This document shows, piece by piece, positions 49,301 through 59,793 of a stretch of 64,000 nucleotides of DNA. Position numbers and translations under genes: made by a program. Location: NCBI GenBank assembly GCA_027257055.1, contig JAPVLO010000624.1, positions 248,001-312,000 of the forward strand, written 5' to 3'. Position 1 is the stretch's first letter. Each line of letters starts with the position of its first letter. This stretch comes from Cephalopachus bancanus. Taxonomy: Eukaryota; Chordata; Mammalia; Primates; Tarsiidae. A model generated the notes under the pieces. The model was not told the origin of the DNA, did not search any database, and saw nothing but the letters and a program-made list of their open reading frames with translations.

Positions 49301-50368
49301 TTATCTTTTTGTCTTCTATGTCCTGGATTTGGGCTTTTATTTTGGTGATCTGGATTCTTCGCTGAAATTAGGGGTTTTGTGATCTTGCTTTTCCAGCTTT
49401 TTTAGGTGGCTTCTTAGGCTGTTAATTTGTAATCCTTCCATTTTCTTCATGTGCGTTTGTAGGGATATAAATTTCCCTCTTACTACAATTTTCATGGCAT
49501 CCCAGAGATTTTGGTAAGATGTTTCTTCATTTTCATTTGTTTCCAGGTATCTTTTAATCTCTAATTTGATTTCTTCATTGGCCCAGGAGTTGTTTAGCAT
49601 CATGCTGTTTAGTGTCCATGTCTTTGTTGGTTTTGGGGAGACCGTGTTGGTGTTAATGTTTATTTTTATTCCACTGTGGTCCGAGAAGGGGCATGGTAAA
49701 ATTTCAGTCCTTTTAAATTTGCTTATGCTTGATTTATGGCCAAGTATGTGGTCAATCTTGGATTACGCTCCATGTGGTGATGAGTAGAATGTGTATTCTG
49801 TGGTCTTTGGATGGAGGGTTCTGTAAGTATCAGTTAAGTCCATTTGATCAAGTGTCACCTTGAGGTTTTGGATCTCATTGCTGATTTCTTGCCCTGATGA
49901 TCTGTTTAGGGTTGTGAGTGGGGTATTAAAGTCCCCAGCTATGATGGTATTGGAGTCGATATCTTTTTTTAATTTACATAGGAGGAGCTGCTTTATGAAA
50001 GTTGGTGCTCCTATGTTTGGTGTATATATGTTTAGGATGGATATTTCTTGTTGATGGATTGAACCTTTTATCATTATGTAGTGGCCTTCTGTATCTTTTT
50101 TAATTTTTGATAACTTAAAGGTTATTTTGTCTGAGATTAAGATCGTGACTCCTCCTTTCTTTTGTGTTCCATTCACCTGAAAATTTGTTTCCCATCCTCT
50201 TACTTTGAGTCTGTGTGTGTCCTTTCTAGTGAGGTGAGTCTCTTGAAGGCAATAGATTGTTGCCTGGTGATATTTTATCTATTTTGCCATTCTGTGTCTT
50301 TTCAGTGGTGTATTTAATCCATTCACATTCAAACTAATTATTGAGATGTGAGAGTTGATCCCTATCAT
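46390..50368 (-). pseudogene. L1 ORF2p (copy j), broken and Alu-interrupted
   Basis: Starts at the Met on 50368. The endonuclease part (AGDFNTPL near 49990) is readable. It is split by stops and frameshifts at about 49763, 49603-49274 and 49041, interrupted by an Alu at 48732-48995, and continues with the reverse transcriptase at 48765-47272. The catalytic FADD motif reads FADY near 48030-48045, so polymerase activity would be lost even in an intact frame. The C-terminal domain ([26 protein letters not shown]) lies at 46589-46978. Confidence 0.92.
48732..48995 (-). repeat. 5'-truncated Alu inside L1 copy j ORF2, no target duplication
   Basis: Minus-strand Alu with T-run 48732-48750, lacking its first 30 bases. 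No direct repeat flanks it. Comparison with copy c (13605-13645) shows that about 35 bases of ORF2 are gone at the insertion point, and that the Alu A tail merges into the A-run preceding GCCCTGG. Confidence 0.9.
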
Positions 50369-50489
50369 AATGTTCTTACAGAGTTGTTGTTCTTCCTATT
50401 TGTGTGTTTCTTTCTTTTGGTTTTAGAGTTGGATCATGTGTGTTTTTAATCTTTTGCCTGTACTCTTATGAAGAACATTGTTTTTCTTT

Positions 50490-51412
50490 TTACTTTTCTT
50501 CTGTGTTCAATACTTTTTTAAGTGTTTCTTGTATAGGTGGTCTTGTGGCAGCGTAGGTTCTTAGGGATTGGATATCTGGGAAAGATTTCAATTCCCCCTC
50601 ACTGATGAAGCTTGGCTTGGCTGGGTAGATTATTCTTGGTTGAAATTGTTTATCTTTTAGAACTTTGAAGATAGGCCTCCAAGCTCTCCTAGCCTGGAGG
50701 GTTTCTGTAGATAAACCTGCTGCTATTCTAATTGGTCTTCCCTGGTACATAGTCTGTCTTTTTTCTCTTGCAGCCTTTAGGAGTTTTTTCTTTTATATCT
50801 ACTTTGTTTAGGTGAATTATTATATGCCTGGGAGTTGGTCTTCCCATTTGTTGTCTTGCAGGGGTTCTCTGAATCTCTTGTGTTTGAATGTTTTCATCCT
50901 TGATGAGATGAGGGAAGTTTTCTTGAATGATTTCATGAAATGTTTGTTCCAGTGTGGCCTCTGTTTCTCTCTCTTCCTCAGGAAGGCCAATTAATCGTAG
51001 GTTCTGTCTCTTGAAGTGATCATTCATCTCTTGAAGGTTTTGTTCTGTCTTTTTGAGCTTCTTTTCTATGCTTTTGACAGTTTGGGTTAGTTCTGTGCTT
51101 TGGTCTTCGAGCTCTGAGATTCTTTCTTCTGCTTTGCTAATTCTGCTTTCCGTGCTTATTAGTTTGTTATTTATTTCCATCACAGTATTCTTTACTGCTG
51201 TTATTTCTGACATCAGTTCCTTCCTGTTTTCCTCTTGTCTCTCCTCATTTTTAAAAATTCTCTCTATTAATGACTTGATGTCTGAGTTTGTTGCCTGTGA
51301 CCAGTCATTCTGGGGGGATCTTCATTGTTTGTGTTTCCGAATCTGTTTTCTCAGTGTCTGATCTCCCAGGGGTCTGTGTGAGACCTATATTCTTCTTTTG
51401 GTTTTTCTTCAT
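50490..51412 (-). pseudogene. L1 ORF1p (copy j), frameshifted
   Basis: Starts with MKKNQKK at about 51412, as in copy c. The N-terminal frame shifts near 51310. The coiled coil AEERISELEDQ, the RRM start FKRQNLRLIGLPEEERE and TPRHIIIHLNKVD follow in 51213-50728. Another shift near 50740 leads into the C-terminal frame (AETLQARRAW equivalent: TETLQARRAW). Confidence 0.9.
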
Positions 51413-52770
51413 TTGTGTGGTTTTTTTTCCCCTTCCCTACTTTTTCCTTCCCTCCACGTCACTGTCTTCTTTAATTCTGTTATTCAGGGGTAGAGGGATT
51501 GTTTTTACTTCTGTTTGTTCAATCTCCTATTCTTTATGTATGCCCTCTTACTTTGTTCAATTCTGGAGTTGCTCTGTAGGTTGGGTGTGGTCCTTTTTGC
51601 AGTTTTGAGATTTACTTAAGGTGGGAGCTATGATTTAAAATCTATCTGCAGATGTTATTCACCAACAGGTGTATGGATAATCTGATACCCACTTCCCACT
51701 GCCTTGCAATCTGTCCATGCATTGGGGCTGTAGGTTTACTCTCTGAAATAAAATGTGGTTAGCAGAGGGAAGAGAATGGAGCAGACAGTGGGGGGATGAG
51801 GGGTATATAGAGAGAGAGAGAATGGAGCAGACAGTGGGGGGATGAGGGGGTAGAGAGAGAGAGAGGAGTAAGGGGGGAAACAGACGAGTGTACCAACAAA
51901 TGGAGAGAGAGACCTAAACTGAAACAGATAAAAACAATAGACCACAGCTACAGACTAACCAACTCCCATACAAAAAAAAAAAAATAAAACATACAATGAT
52001 GCTAACATACAAGCTAACCAACCACCTTATTGATGTGCTGTTCCTCTATACAAAGATATAGTTTACAGAGAGGAGAAAAGAGAAGAAAATGAAGAGGAAA
52101 AGAAAAAAAGAATCAAAACATTAGGAATAGAATCAAGTCATTAAACTAAGAGAACCAATCAAGCACAGTCTGAGAGTTTTCGTTTAAGTCCAATGTCCTT
52201 TCAGCTCTGATTTCTAGCTGTCTTCTTTAGCTGGTAAATTAGTTCACAGTTAGGATCAGTTGCCCCTGGCCTGCTGTGAAGGACAGTTCAGATCACCATC
52301 AGTTCACCACTCAAATCTGACCTGTTTCTGTTTTTCAAGCTTTTTCCCATTTCGGTGTTGTTACCTTGAATCGCCAGCAGGTGGTGCTATCTCAGCTGCT
52401 CGCCCCAGAGGGGGTGGAGATGGACAGGAGTCCGGTAGAGGCGGAGATGGGAGCTTGCCTCAGGGCCAAAGGAGGAGACCCACAGCTGGCAGGATGTCAC
52501 GGTGGCAACAGAGGTGCCAGAAATCCCAGCAGATCTTGCCTGCTGGGGTTTCAAGGCTGAAGTTGTGGATCGCCTCAGGCACAGGTGGCGTGATGCACTA
52601 TGGCCACCATGGAGGCCACAGTGGAGCCAGCAGCTGCTGTGTCTGGGGCTGCAGTGGCTGTCCAGATGCTGTGATGCCCCAGCGGTGGCGACGGCCCAGC
52701 TCTGTGTGAAGAGCAGGCTGCCGACATTGGGATCTGCAGCCCCCAGGGAGGGAGCCAGAGACTCTCTGCA
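51413..52770 (-). promoter_or_regulatory. Long GC-rich L1 5'UTR (copy j)
   Basis: About 1.35 kb between the 5' end and ORF1. Its 5'-most 400 bases (52370-52770) are the GC-richest sequence in the window. It has no resemblance to the 5'UTRs at 452 or 10934. A 46-base tandem duplication (units starting 51775 and 51821, containing AATGGAGCAGACAGTGGGGG) lies in the middle. The 149-codon open frame on the opposite strand is incidental. Confidence 0.75.
52374..52388 (+). promoter_or_regulatory. CTCF-like motif in L1 5'UTR
   Basis: CCAGCAGGTGGTGCT matches the CTCF core at about 12 of 15 positions. Sequence match only; binding is not shown. Confidence 0.35.
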
Positions 52771-53950
52771 TACTACTTTCAAAATTGTCTTTTGTCTTTA
52801 GCTCTTGACAGTTTGATAATGTTTTTAGGAGTGGATCTCTAAATTTATTCTATTTGGAGTTTATTGAGCTTCTTGAATGTGTAGATTCATGTTCTTCATT
52901 GAATTTGGAAAATTTTTAACAAATATTTTTTCATTATTCTTTCTGCTTCTTTCTTTTTTGTTCTTCTGGAATTCTTATTATGCATATTTTGTATACTTGA
53001 TGATGTGTCAAAGATCTCTGAGGATCTGTTAATTTTTTTATTCTTATTTCTTTCTGTTATAAAAACTAGACAACCTCAGTTTAAGCCTGCCAATTCATCT
53101 TTTTATTGGTTCAAATCTTCTGTTCTCTTCTAGTGAATTTATTATGATTTCTACCCCAGAATTTCTATTTGGTTATTTTAAAAAATGATATCCATCTCTT
53201 TATTAGTATTCTATATTTTACTCTTATATTATTCACATACTTTAAAAAATATTTTTAGATGTTATTTTCCCTGAACATATTTAAAATAACTGATTTAAAT
53301 GTCTTTGTTTAGTAAGTCAGTCACCTGTAAATTCTCAAGGGGCAGTTTCTATTGATGCTTCTTTTTCAATGTATAGGTCATAATTTTTTGATTCTTTACA
53401 TGTCTAATAACTTTTGTTGAATGCTGGACACTTAAAATAATATAATTTGGCAACTTTGAAAAGCACATTTTTCCTCTCTTCCAAAGTTTATTGTTGTTGT
53501 GTTGCTATGTCTTTATTTTGTGACTTTCTTGAGCTAATTCTGTAGTTTGCTAATGATTGGACTGAGAATTCCTTAAATTCTTTGAACCAATAAGACACTC
53601 AGCCTTGGAATAGAATTCTGTGTGTGTTTTAAAACATGCCTCCAATGCTCAGTCAGACAGTGTGTAAACCTCTGCATTTGTCTTCACATTTCTTGCATTT
53701 GCAATATCTGAAGATCAGCTTAAAACCTTTTCAAGTTTTTCTGAGCATGTACAATGTTAGCCATGAATTCAGCTCTAAGCATACCCAAGACCTTCTCAAT
53801 TTTCAGCTTTCTAAAGATGTTCACAGCTCATATATTTCATGCCCTAGCTTTTTCTTTTACATTTTTTTGGCCAGGCTCTTATTTACTCCAACTGGTATGA
53901 CTGCTTCAAGTAGCTTTGATGTTAAACAACTCTGCTGAAGTTTTAGACAA

Positions 53951-54079
53951 AGGTTTCATGGAAAAGACTATTGGCACTGACTAAAAACTGAATCATATCA
54001 AATAACAACAAACCCTGAGAATGGGGTTTACAATGAATTGCAAGATATGAAACAAACAAACAAAACAATTTTCTGAAAA
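53951..54079. other. Short unannotated gap
   Basis: Between the old L1 and the unassigned repeat; includes AAACAAACAAACAAAAC near 54052. Confidence 0.5.
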
Positions 54080-54280
54080 TGGTTTTCTTCATCAGTTTTG
54101 TGCTGCTATATAGAATATGATAGACTGGGTAATTTCTAATGAACAGAATCTAATTGACTGACAGGTCTTGAGGTTGGAAAGTCCAGGATTGAAGGACTAG
54201 CAGATAGCAAGGGCCTTTTTGCTGTGTCATTCCATGACAAAAGGACAAAGGGGTGAATTTGCCTTTTATAAGAAATACAG

Positions 54281-54440
54281 GCCGGGCTCGGTGGCTCAGC
54301 CTGTAATCCCACACTTTGGAAGGCCGAGGTGAGTGAATTGCCTGAGTCGGCGTGTTCAAGATCCGCCTGGGCAACTTGGTGAGACCTCATCTCTACGATA
54401 AATCAAAAAAAAAAAAAAAAAAAGAAAGAAAGAAAGAAAG
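54281..54440 (+). repeat. Free Alu left monomer
   Basis: Left arm only, GCCGGGCTCGGTGGCTCAGCC to CATCTCTACGATAAATC, followed directly by a long A tail that became (AAAG)n. It carries the same short A box as the dimers, so it derives from that subfamily, not from an ancient FLAM. The flanking duplication is not clear. Confidence 0.85.
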
Positions 54441-54508
54441 ATACAATTTAACAATAATGTCAGTAATCTATTTATGAGGGCAGATTCCTCATGGCCTAAT
54501 CACTTCTT

Positions 54509-57074
54509 TTAAAAAAAATTTTATTTTCCTAATATGGAGTACAATTCAGGGTTAGGTATGCAAATGTTCAATATGCAGGTACACTTGTTGATAAGGTGTG
54601 CCCCTCCCTCCCCTGGCAGTTTCCCTCAACTGCCAATCCCACCCCTCCCCCCTGGCAATTTCCCACTACCTTCAATCCTCTTCTTGTAGTATTATAATTG
54701 CTCAAGGTCTGCTTATGAATGAGAACATATGGTACTCTGTCCTTTTTTTCTGTGATAGATCACTAAGAATGTTAGACTAAATCTATCCAAGTTTCTGTGA
54801 AGTCCATGTGTTTGTCCTTCTTTATGGTTGCTTAGTATTCCATTGTATATATGTACCACCTTTTTAAAAATCCAGTCCATCTTCAATGGGCAACATAGTG
54901 GGTTCCATGTTTTTGCTATTGTGAATAGAGCTGCAACAAACATGAGTGTGCAGGTATCTTTTTTGTAGAATGATTTGTGTTCTTCTGGGTATATTCCCAT
55001 TAGGGGGATTGCTCAGTCATATGGAAGGTCAATTTCTAATTCTTTCAGAAATTGCCACACTGTCTTCCAAAGAGGTTGCACTAGTTTACGTTCCCACCAG
55101 CAGTGTAGAAGCATTCCTTTTTCTCTGCATCTTCGCCAGCATTTGTTGTTGCTTGTTTTGTTAATGATGGCCATTTTTACTGGGGTTAAGTGGTGTCTCA
55201 ATGTGGTTTTGATTGCATTTCTCTGATGATTAGCGAGGCTGAGCACTTTTTCATGTGTCTGTTGCCTGCCTATATATCTTCTTTTGAGAAGTGTCTATTC
55301 ATTTTTTTTTTTTTTTTGAGTTGGAGTCTCACTCTGTCACCCAGACTGGAGTGCAGTGGCCGCTCCTGGCCACCGCAGCCTCGACCTGCCAGGCTCCGGT
55401 GATCCTTCCGCCTCAGCCTTCCAAGTAGCCGGAATTACAGGTGCGCTACCATGCCTGGCTAATTTTTTGATTTTATTGTAGAGATGAAGTCTTGCCTGCC
55501 CAGGCGGGGCTCGAACCCGCGGGCTCAGGCAATTCACTCACCTCAGCCTCCCAAAGGCGCAAGATTACAGGCTGAGCCACTGAGCCCGGCTTATTCATAT
55601 ATTTTACCCACTTTTTAATGGGTCTGTTTGTTTTTTTCTTTTAGTGCATTGGAGTTCCTTGTAGATCCTAGACTTTAGGGCTTTGTCAGATACACAGTTG
55701 GCAAATATTTTTTCCCATTCATGGGTTGTCTCTCTTGATGGTTTCTTTTGCTTTGTGGATGCTTGTCAGTTTGATGAGGTCCCACTTGTCTATCTTATTT
55801 CTTATGGTGTGAGCACTTAGGGTTTTAATCAGGATTTGGTTGCCAGTTCCAATATCCATAAGGGTTTCTCCTGTGTTTTCTAATATTCTTATAGTTTGAG
55901 ATTTTATGTTTAGGTCTTTGATCCATTTAGAGTTAATTTTTGTGTATAGTGGTGGTGGGGTTTCTGTTTCAATCTTCATGTAATCAGTCAGTTTTCCCAG
56001 CACCATTTACTGAATAGGTTCTCCTCTCCCCAGTGGTTGTTGTCAGAGGCTTTGTCAAAGATGAGTTGGTTGAGAAAGTGAGACATTTCTTCTGGAATCT
56101 CTATCCTGTTCCATTGGTCTATGTGCCTGCTCTTGTACCAATACCTGTTTTGATTACTGTAGCCTTATAGTAAAGTTTGAAGTCTAGAAGTGTGATACCT
56201 CCTGCTTTTTTTCTTTTGCTAAGGATTGTTTTGGCTATTCGTGGTCATTTATGTTTCCAGATGAATTTCTGTATTTAATGAATGTTTCCAGGTCTGAGGA
56301 GAATGATGTTGGTAATTTAATGGGTACTGTGTTGAATCTCTAAATTGCCTTTGACAGGATGACCATCTTAACAATGTTGATTCTTCCTATCCACGAGCAT
56401 GGAATATTTTTCCATTTATTTGTGTTTTCTTGGATGTCTTTGAGCAGTATTTTGTAGTTCTCTTTGTAAAGGTCTTTCGTGTCTCTGGTTAGGAAGATGC
56501 TGAGGTATTTAATTTTTTTGTGTGGCTATTGTGAATGGGATTGTGCTTTTAATTAGGGTCTCTGCCAGCTTGCTGTTGGTGTATAGAAATGCAACTATCT
56601 TTTGCACATTTATTTTGTACCCTGAGACTTTGCCAAAGTCCTTTATCAGTGCAAGCAAGTTTTTGACAGATTCTTTTGTATGTTCAAGGTGTAGTATCAT
56701 ATCATCAGCAAAGAGGGATAATTTGACTTCCTCTTTTCCTATTTGGATACCGCTGATTTCCTTCTCTTGTCTAATTGCCCTAGCTAGGACTTCCAACATA
56801 ATGTTGAACAAGAGGGGTGAGAGTGGGCAGGCTTGTCTTGCTCCAGTTTTCAGGGGAGATGTTTCCAGTTTCTGTTCATTTAGATGTTAGCTGTGGATTG
56901 ATCATAGATGGCACTTACTATCTTGAGGTATGCTCCTTCTACATCTAGGTGTTTGAAGGTTTTTTTTTTTTATCAAGAAGGGTTGCTGAATTTGGTCAAA
57001 AGCTTTTCTGCATCTACTGAGATAATCATGTGGTTCTTGTTTTTACAACTGTTAATGTATTTAATTACATTTAT
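54509..57074 (-). mobile_element. L1 (copy k), 5'-truncated, with Alu
   Basis: Minus-strand 3'UTR, ORF2 C-terminal and reverse-transcriptase regions. The exact 13-bp duplication CTAATCACTTCTT flanks it (54496-54508 and 57075-57087). The RT catalytic motif FADDMILHL is intact in 56509-56811. The 3'UTR shows the G-rich tract (as C runs at 54600-54650). ORF2 contains frameshifts and a TAG at about 55275. Confidence 0.92.
55303..55590 (-). repeat. Dimeric Alu inside L1 copy k
   Basis: Complete minus-strand Alu with T-run 55303-55317 and head ending GAGCCCGGC at 55590 (own-strand GGCTCAGCC again). Flanked by TATTCAT at 55296-55302 and 55592-55598, a short target duplication. Confidence 0.92.
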
Positions 57075-57180
57075 CTAATCACTTCTTAAAGGTCCCACTT
57101 GTTAAAACTGTTGCAATAGGGATTGAGTTTCCAAGGTAGGCTTTTCAGAAGACACATTCAAGCTATAGCGTTCTGCCCCA

Positions 57181-59691
57181 GGCTGCAACATTTACTGTAA
57201 GAAGATCACTGAAAGCTCTCAAAGAAAATCTCAGAAGAAATAAAAACTTATAAAAATATAGTGTTTGTGATGAGGAAATTTATATGAAAAGACTTTTTAT
57301 AGAGAAGATAAAAGTGTGGGGAGATCTAGCCTGAGGTACAGCAAAATCAAGCAAATTAAACTATTAGGCATTTTTTAAATCAAGGAACAAAAAAAGTTGT
57401 TGAAGAAAGAAAATCTAGTTTTAGTTTGTTACTTGGCTCAATATTAAATGACAGCTTGCATCCTCATAATAACATAAACACTGAAATAAAAATAACAAAA
57501 ATTGTGGTAATACTGTGTAACAAGATGGAATATAGAGAATGATGTAAATTCCCATAATAGCAATTTACTAAATACTGCTTGAAACTGATGAAGTGATAGC
57601 AGAGCATGTTATAAAAAATTTTCCAGTTAAATTCCAGAAGTAAAGTTCTAACATGGTTGCCTGTAGAAGATGAAGGGGGCAGGAGACCTGTGTGTGTGTG
57701 TGTAAAAAGTCTTGTAACGCTGTTTACTTTCATTTACAATCACTTTCAGCAGTTGTATGAAGTATTTTGAGTGTGAAACTTTATGTTAAGGGGATGGAGC
57801 TGAAGCAGAGTAAGTCAGTATGCTCCTGTTTTTCATGGAAATAGTAGACTAGTTTTTCAAGAAATTTGACTGGAAAGGTAGAGAGAAAAAGCAAAAGGGT
57901 GAGGGCAGATGTTAAATTAATGATTGGATTAATTCATTGGCCCAATATATATTTTTGAAAAATTTTAGATTGTGTATAGACTGAGGAAAAATAGATGGCA
58001 AGAAAATGTTGGAGACTAAGGCTGGAGGACTTTGGAAAGCTATTTCTTTGTTTGAGGCTAGGAGGAGGGCTATAAGGATGAGATGAAGATATATAGATAA
58101 ATTTCTGTGAAGATAGGTGAGAAGCTGAGAATTTTTTTTCCAGCACAATTTCTACACGGAGAATAAAACAGGGCCATTCACTATGAACTGAGTTGATAGG
58201 TTTTTGAGGAAAAAGATAAGGATTTGAAATAGCTCCTTGGGAGATTGAAAATTAGTACTGATATGTAGAAAGCGAACAAATGGTGCTGAAAGTCCAAATG
58301 ATATTTACTATGAATTCATTATCAATTAATTTGCATTCTTGAGTTTATTATAAGGTAATCAGAGCAGAATAGTTGTGCTTAGTGGTTTGGGTATAAGAGT
58401 GAAGAGGAATTACCAGTTTGGATGAGGGTTGAGGAGGTTGGGATTGATTGCATAAAAGAACCCTGCCAAAAATTCTAGAAAAAAAAAGAGTACGCTGAGA
58501 GTAACTATGCTTGACTAGGGAAGGAGGTGAGGTCAGGAGAATGAGGGGCTCAAGAGTATGATAGTATCCATTAATTGAAGAAAAGTTTTAGTGAGATAAA
58601 GTGGATTTTGAAAATTACAAAAAAAGTTGAGATACAAATTTTCAGTCATCCAAATAACTTGCCTTGCCTAGTCTCTTGAGGTTTTTTAAATAGGAAATTT
58701 GGTTTTTATTTTTATAATTTTATTATCTGTGAAGACAGATATTTGTATATTTAAATGGAAATGATGTATTAATGTTGAATAGTAAGACAAATGGCCTTTG
58801 CTGCTTCAAAGTTGAAGAATATCTTAAGAAAATGTGGTTTCAAGAGATTTTTAAAAGATGGCAAAGAAATAGTTTTTGAAAAGATAGGATTAAGAGGGCA
58901 TTCTAATTATTTTATAGAAGAAACTGAATGGGAATTGGATGAAGAGAGCCATGGGTTTTAATTCTTAACATCCATGGGTGTCTTTCCCAGGAAAATGAGA
59001 TCTGGTTGGCCTATGTCTTTCATCTCCCCTTAGGTTCCATGTCACCTCCCCAAATAATGTCTGTGTTGCTTGGAAGCTGGAGCTCGTGACCCTTCTTGAA
59101 TAACAGCTAATCAGTTTCCTTTCCCTCTGCCTTTTCTGGTGCAGCTTCCTCAGTTGTTAATTTAGTTGCCTCTATTCTCCAAACCAGGAGCAGGAAAGTG
59201 AAGTGGGAAGGAAGCAGAAAGAGCATGCCATAAAGAGAAAAACATAAGTGAGGAAAAGAGAAAAATTTTAAATTACAAAATAGTTCAAAATGGGGCAAAG
59301 GGATTTGAACAAAAATGAAGCTTATTAAGAAAATGCAGTTTGTGAAAGGAATTAAAGTGATGTCAGAGGTGAAGGAAAAAGTGAGGTAAAACATGAAAAG
59401 AAAGAATAAAAATGTCAGATAATGTCTTAGATATTTTACAGTTGCATTTTTGCTGTTTTGTTATGAGAACTAGTTAAGGTAGGGCCTTTACTAGACTATT
59501 TGTTCTTACCTCTTTTTCTACTGTGAACATATGCAGGAATGAACTGACATGCGAGACTCACTCTCATAGATGTACCCAGGTTTTATGAGCAATTTGTAGT
59601 ACACTACTTTTAATTTCATTCCTTTTTTCTTTCAGTTAAGAATGTGTATATTATAAGTAAATAGGTAAAAGTGATTGTGTTAAAGAAATAA
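57181..59691. other. Unannotated intergenic stretch
   Basis: AT-rich unique sequence. A small (GT)n lies at 57690-57703. Open frames up to 95 codons have no recognisable domain. Confidence 0.5.
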
Positions 59692-59700
59692 CCACTTTTA

Positions 59701-59784
59701 ATTTATTTTTATTTTTATGTTTTTATTTTAAAGATGTGGGGTACAATTCAGGGTTAGGTATACAAATGTTCATTATGCAGGTAC
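59701..59784 (-). mobile_element. Minimal L1 insertion (copy l)
   Basis: About 55 bases of L1 3' end (GATGTGGGGTACAATTCAGG...CATTATGCAGGTA) plus a T-rich tail, flanked by CCACTTTTA at 59692-59700 and 59785-59793. One of the shortest L1 insertions that can still be proven by its duplication. Confidence 0.88.
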
Positions 59785-59793
59785 CCACTTTTA

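Larger units (their letters stand above)
46115..52770 (-). mobile_element. L1 (copy j), near full length
   Basis: 6.66 kb minus-strand L1 (about 6.4 kb without its internal Alu), with A tail on the left, 3'UTR, ORF2, ORF1 and a 1.35 kb GC-rich 5'UTR reaching 52770. The 10-bp duplication and presence of both ends mark a full-length insertion. ORF2 has several breaks and ORF1 at least one frameshift, so it is inactive. The ORF regions are clearly the same family as copy c, but the 5'UTR is not. Confidence 0.92.
40235..53950 (-). mobile_element. Old L1 (copy g), host of several later insertions
   Basis: Minus-strand old L1 in pieces: 3'UTR/ORF2 at 40235-41744, 42048-42190, 42301-43261 and 44510-46104; ORF1/5' region at 52781-53950 (AGCTCTTGACAGTTTGATAATG, TTCTTCTGGAATTCTTATTATGC). 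Removing the Alu, two L1 pieces and the 6.7 kb L1 restores one collinear element. Coding capacity is destroyed. It gives relative dating: everything inside it is younger. Confidence 0.75.
54080..57180 (+). repeat. Unassigned old repeat, split by an Alu arm and an L1
   Basis: 54080-54280, 54441-54508 and 57088-57180 join into one element with the pieces GACTGGGTAATTTCTAATG, TTCCTCATGGCCTAATCACTTC and TTCAGAAGACACATTCAAGC. I remember this arrangement as a common mammalian repeat but cannot name the family with certainty. Confidence 0.5.

Noticed and set aside
52260..52709. Open frame of 149 codons rich in Gly/Arg/Ser
   Set aside because: It lies antisense in the GC-rich 5'UTR of L1 copy j; length is explained by base composition.
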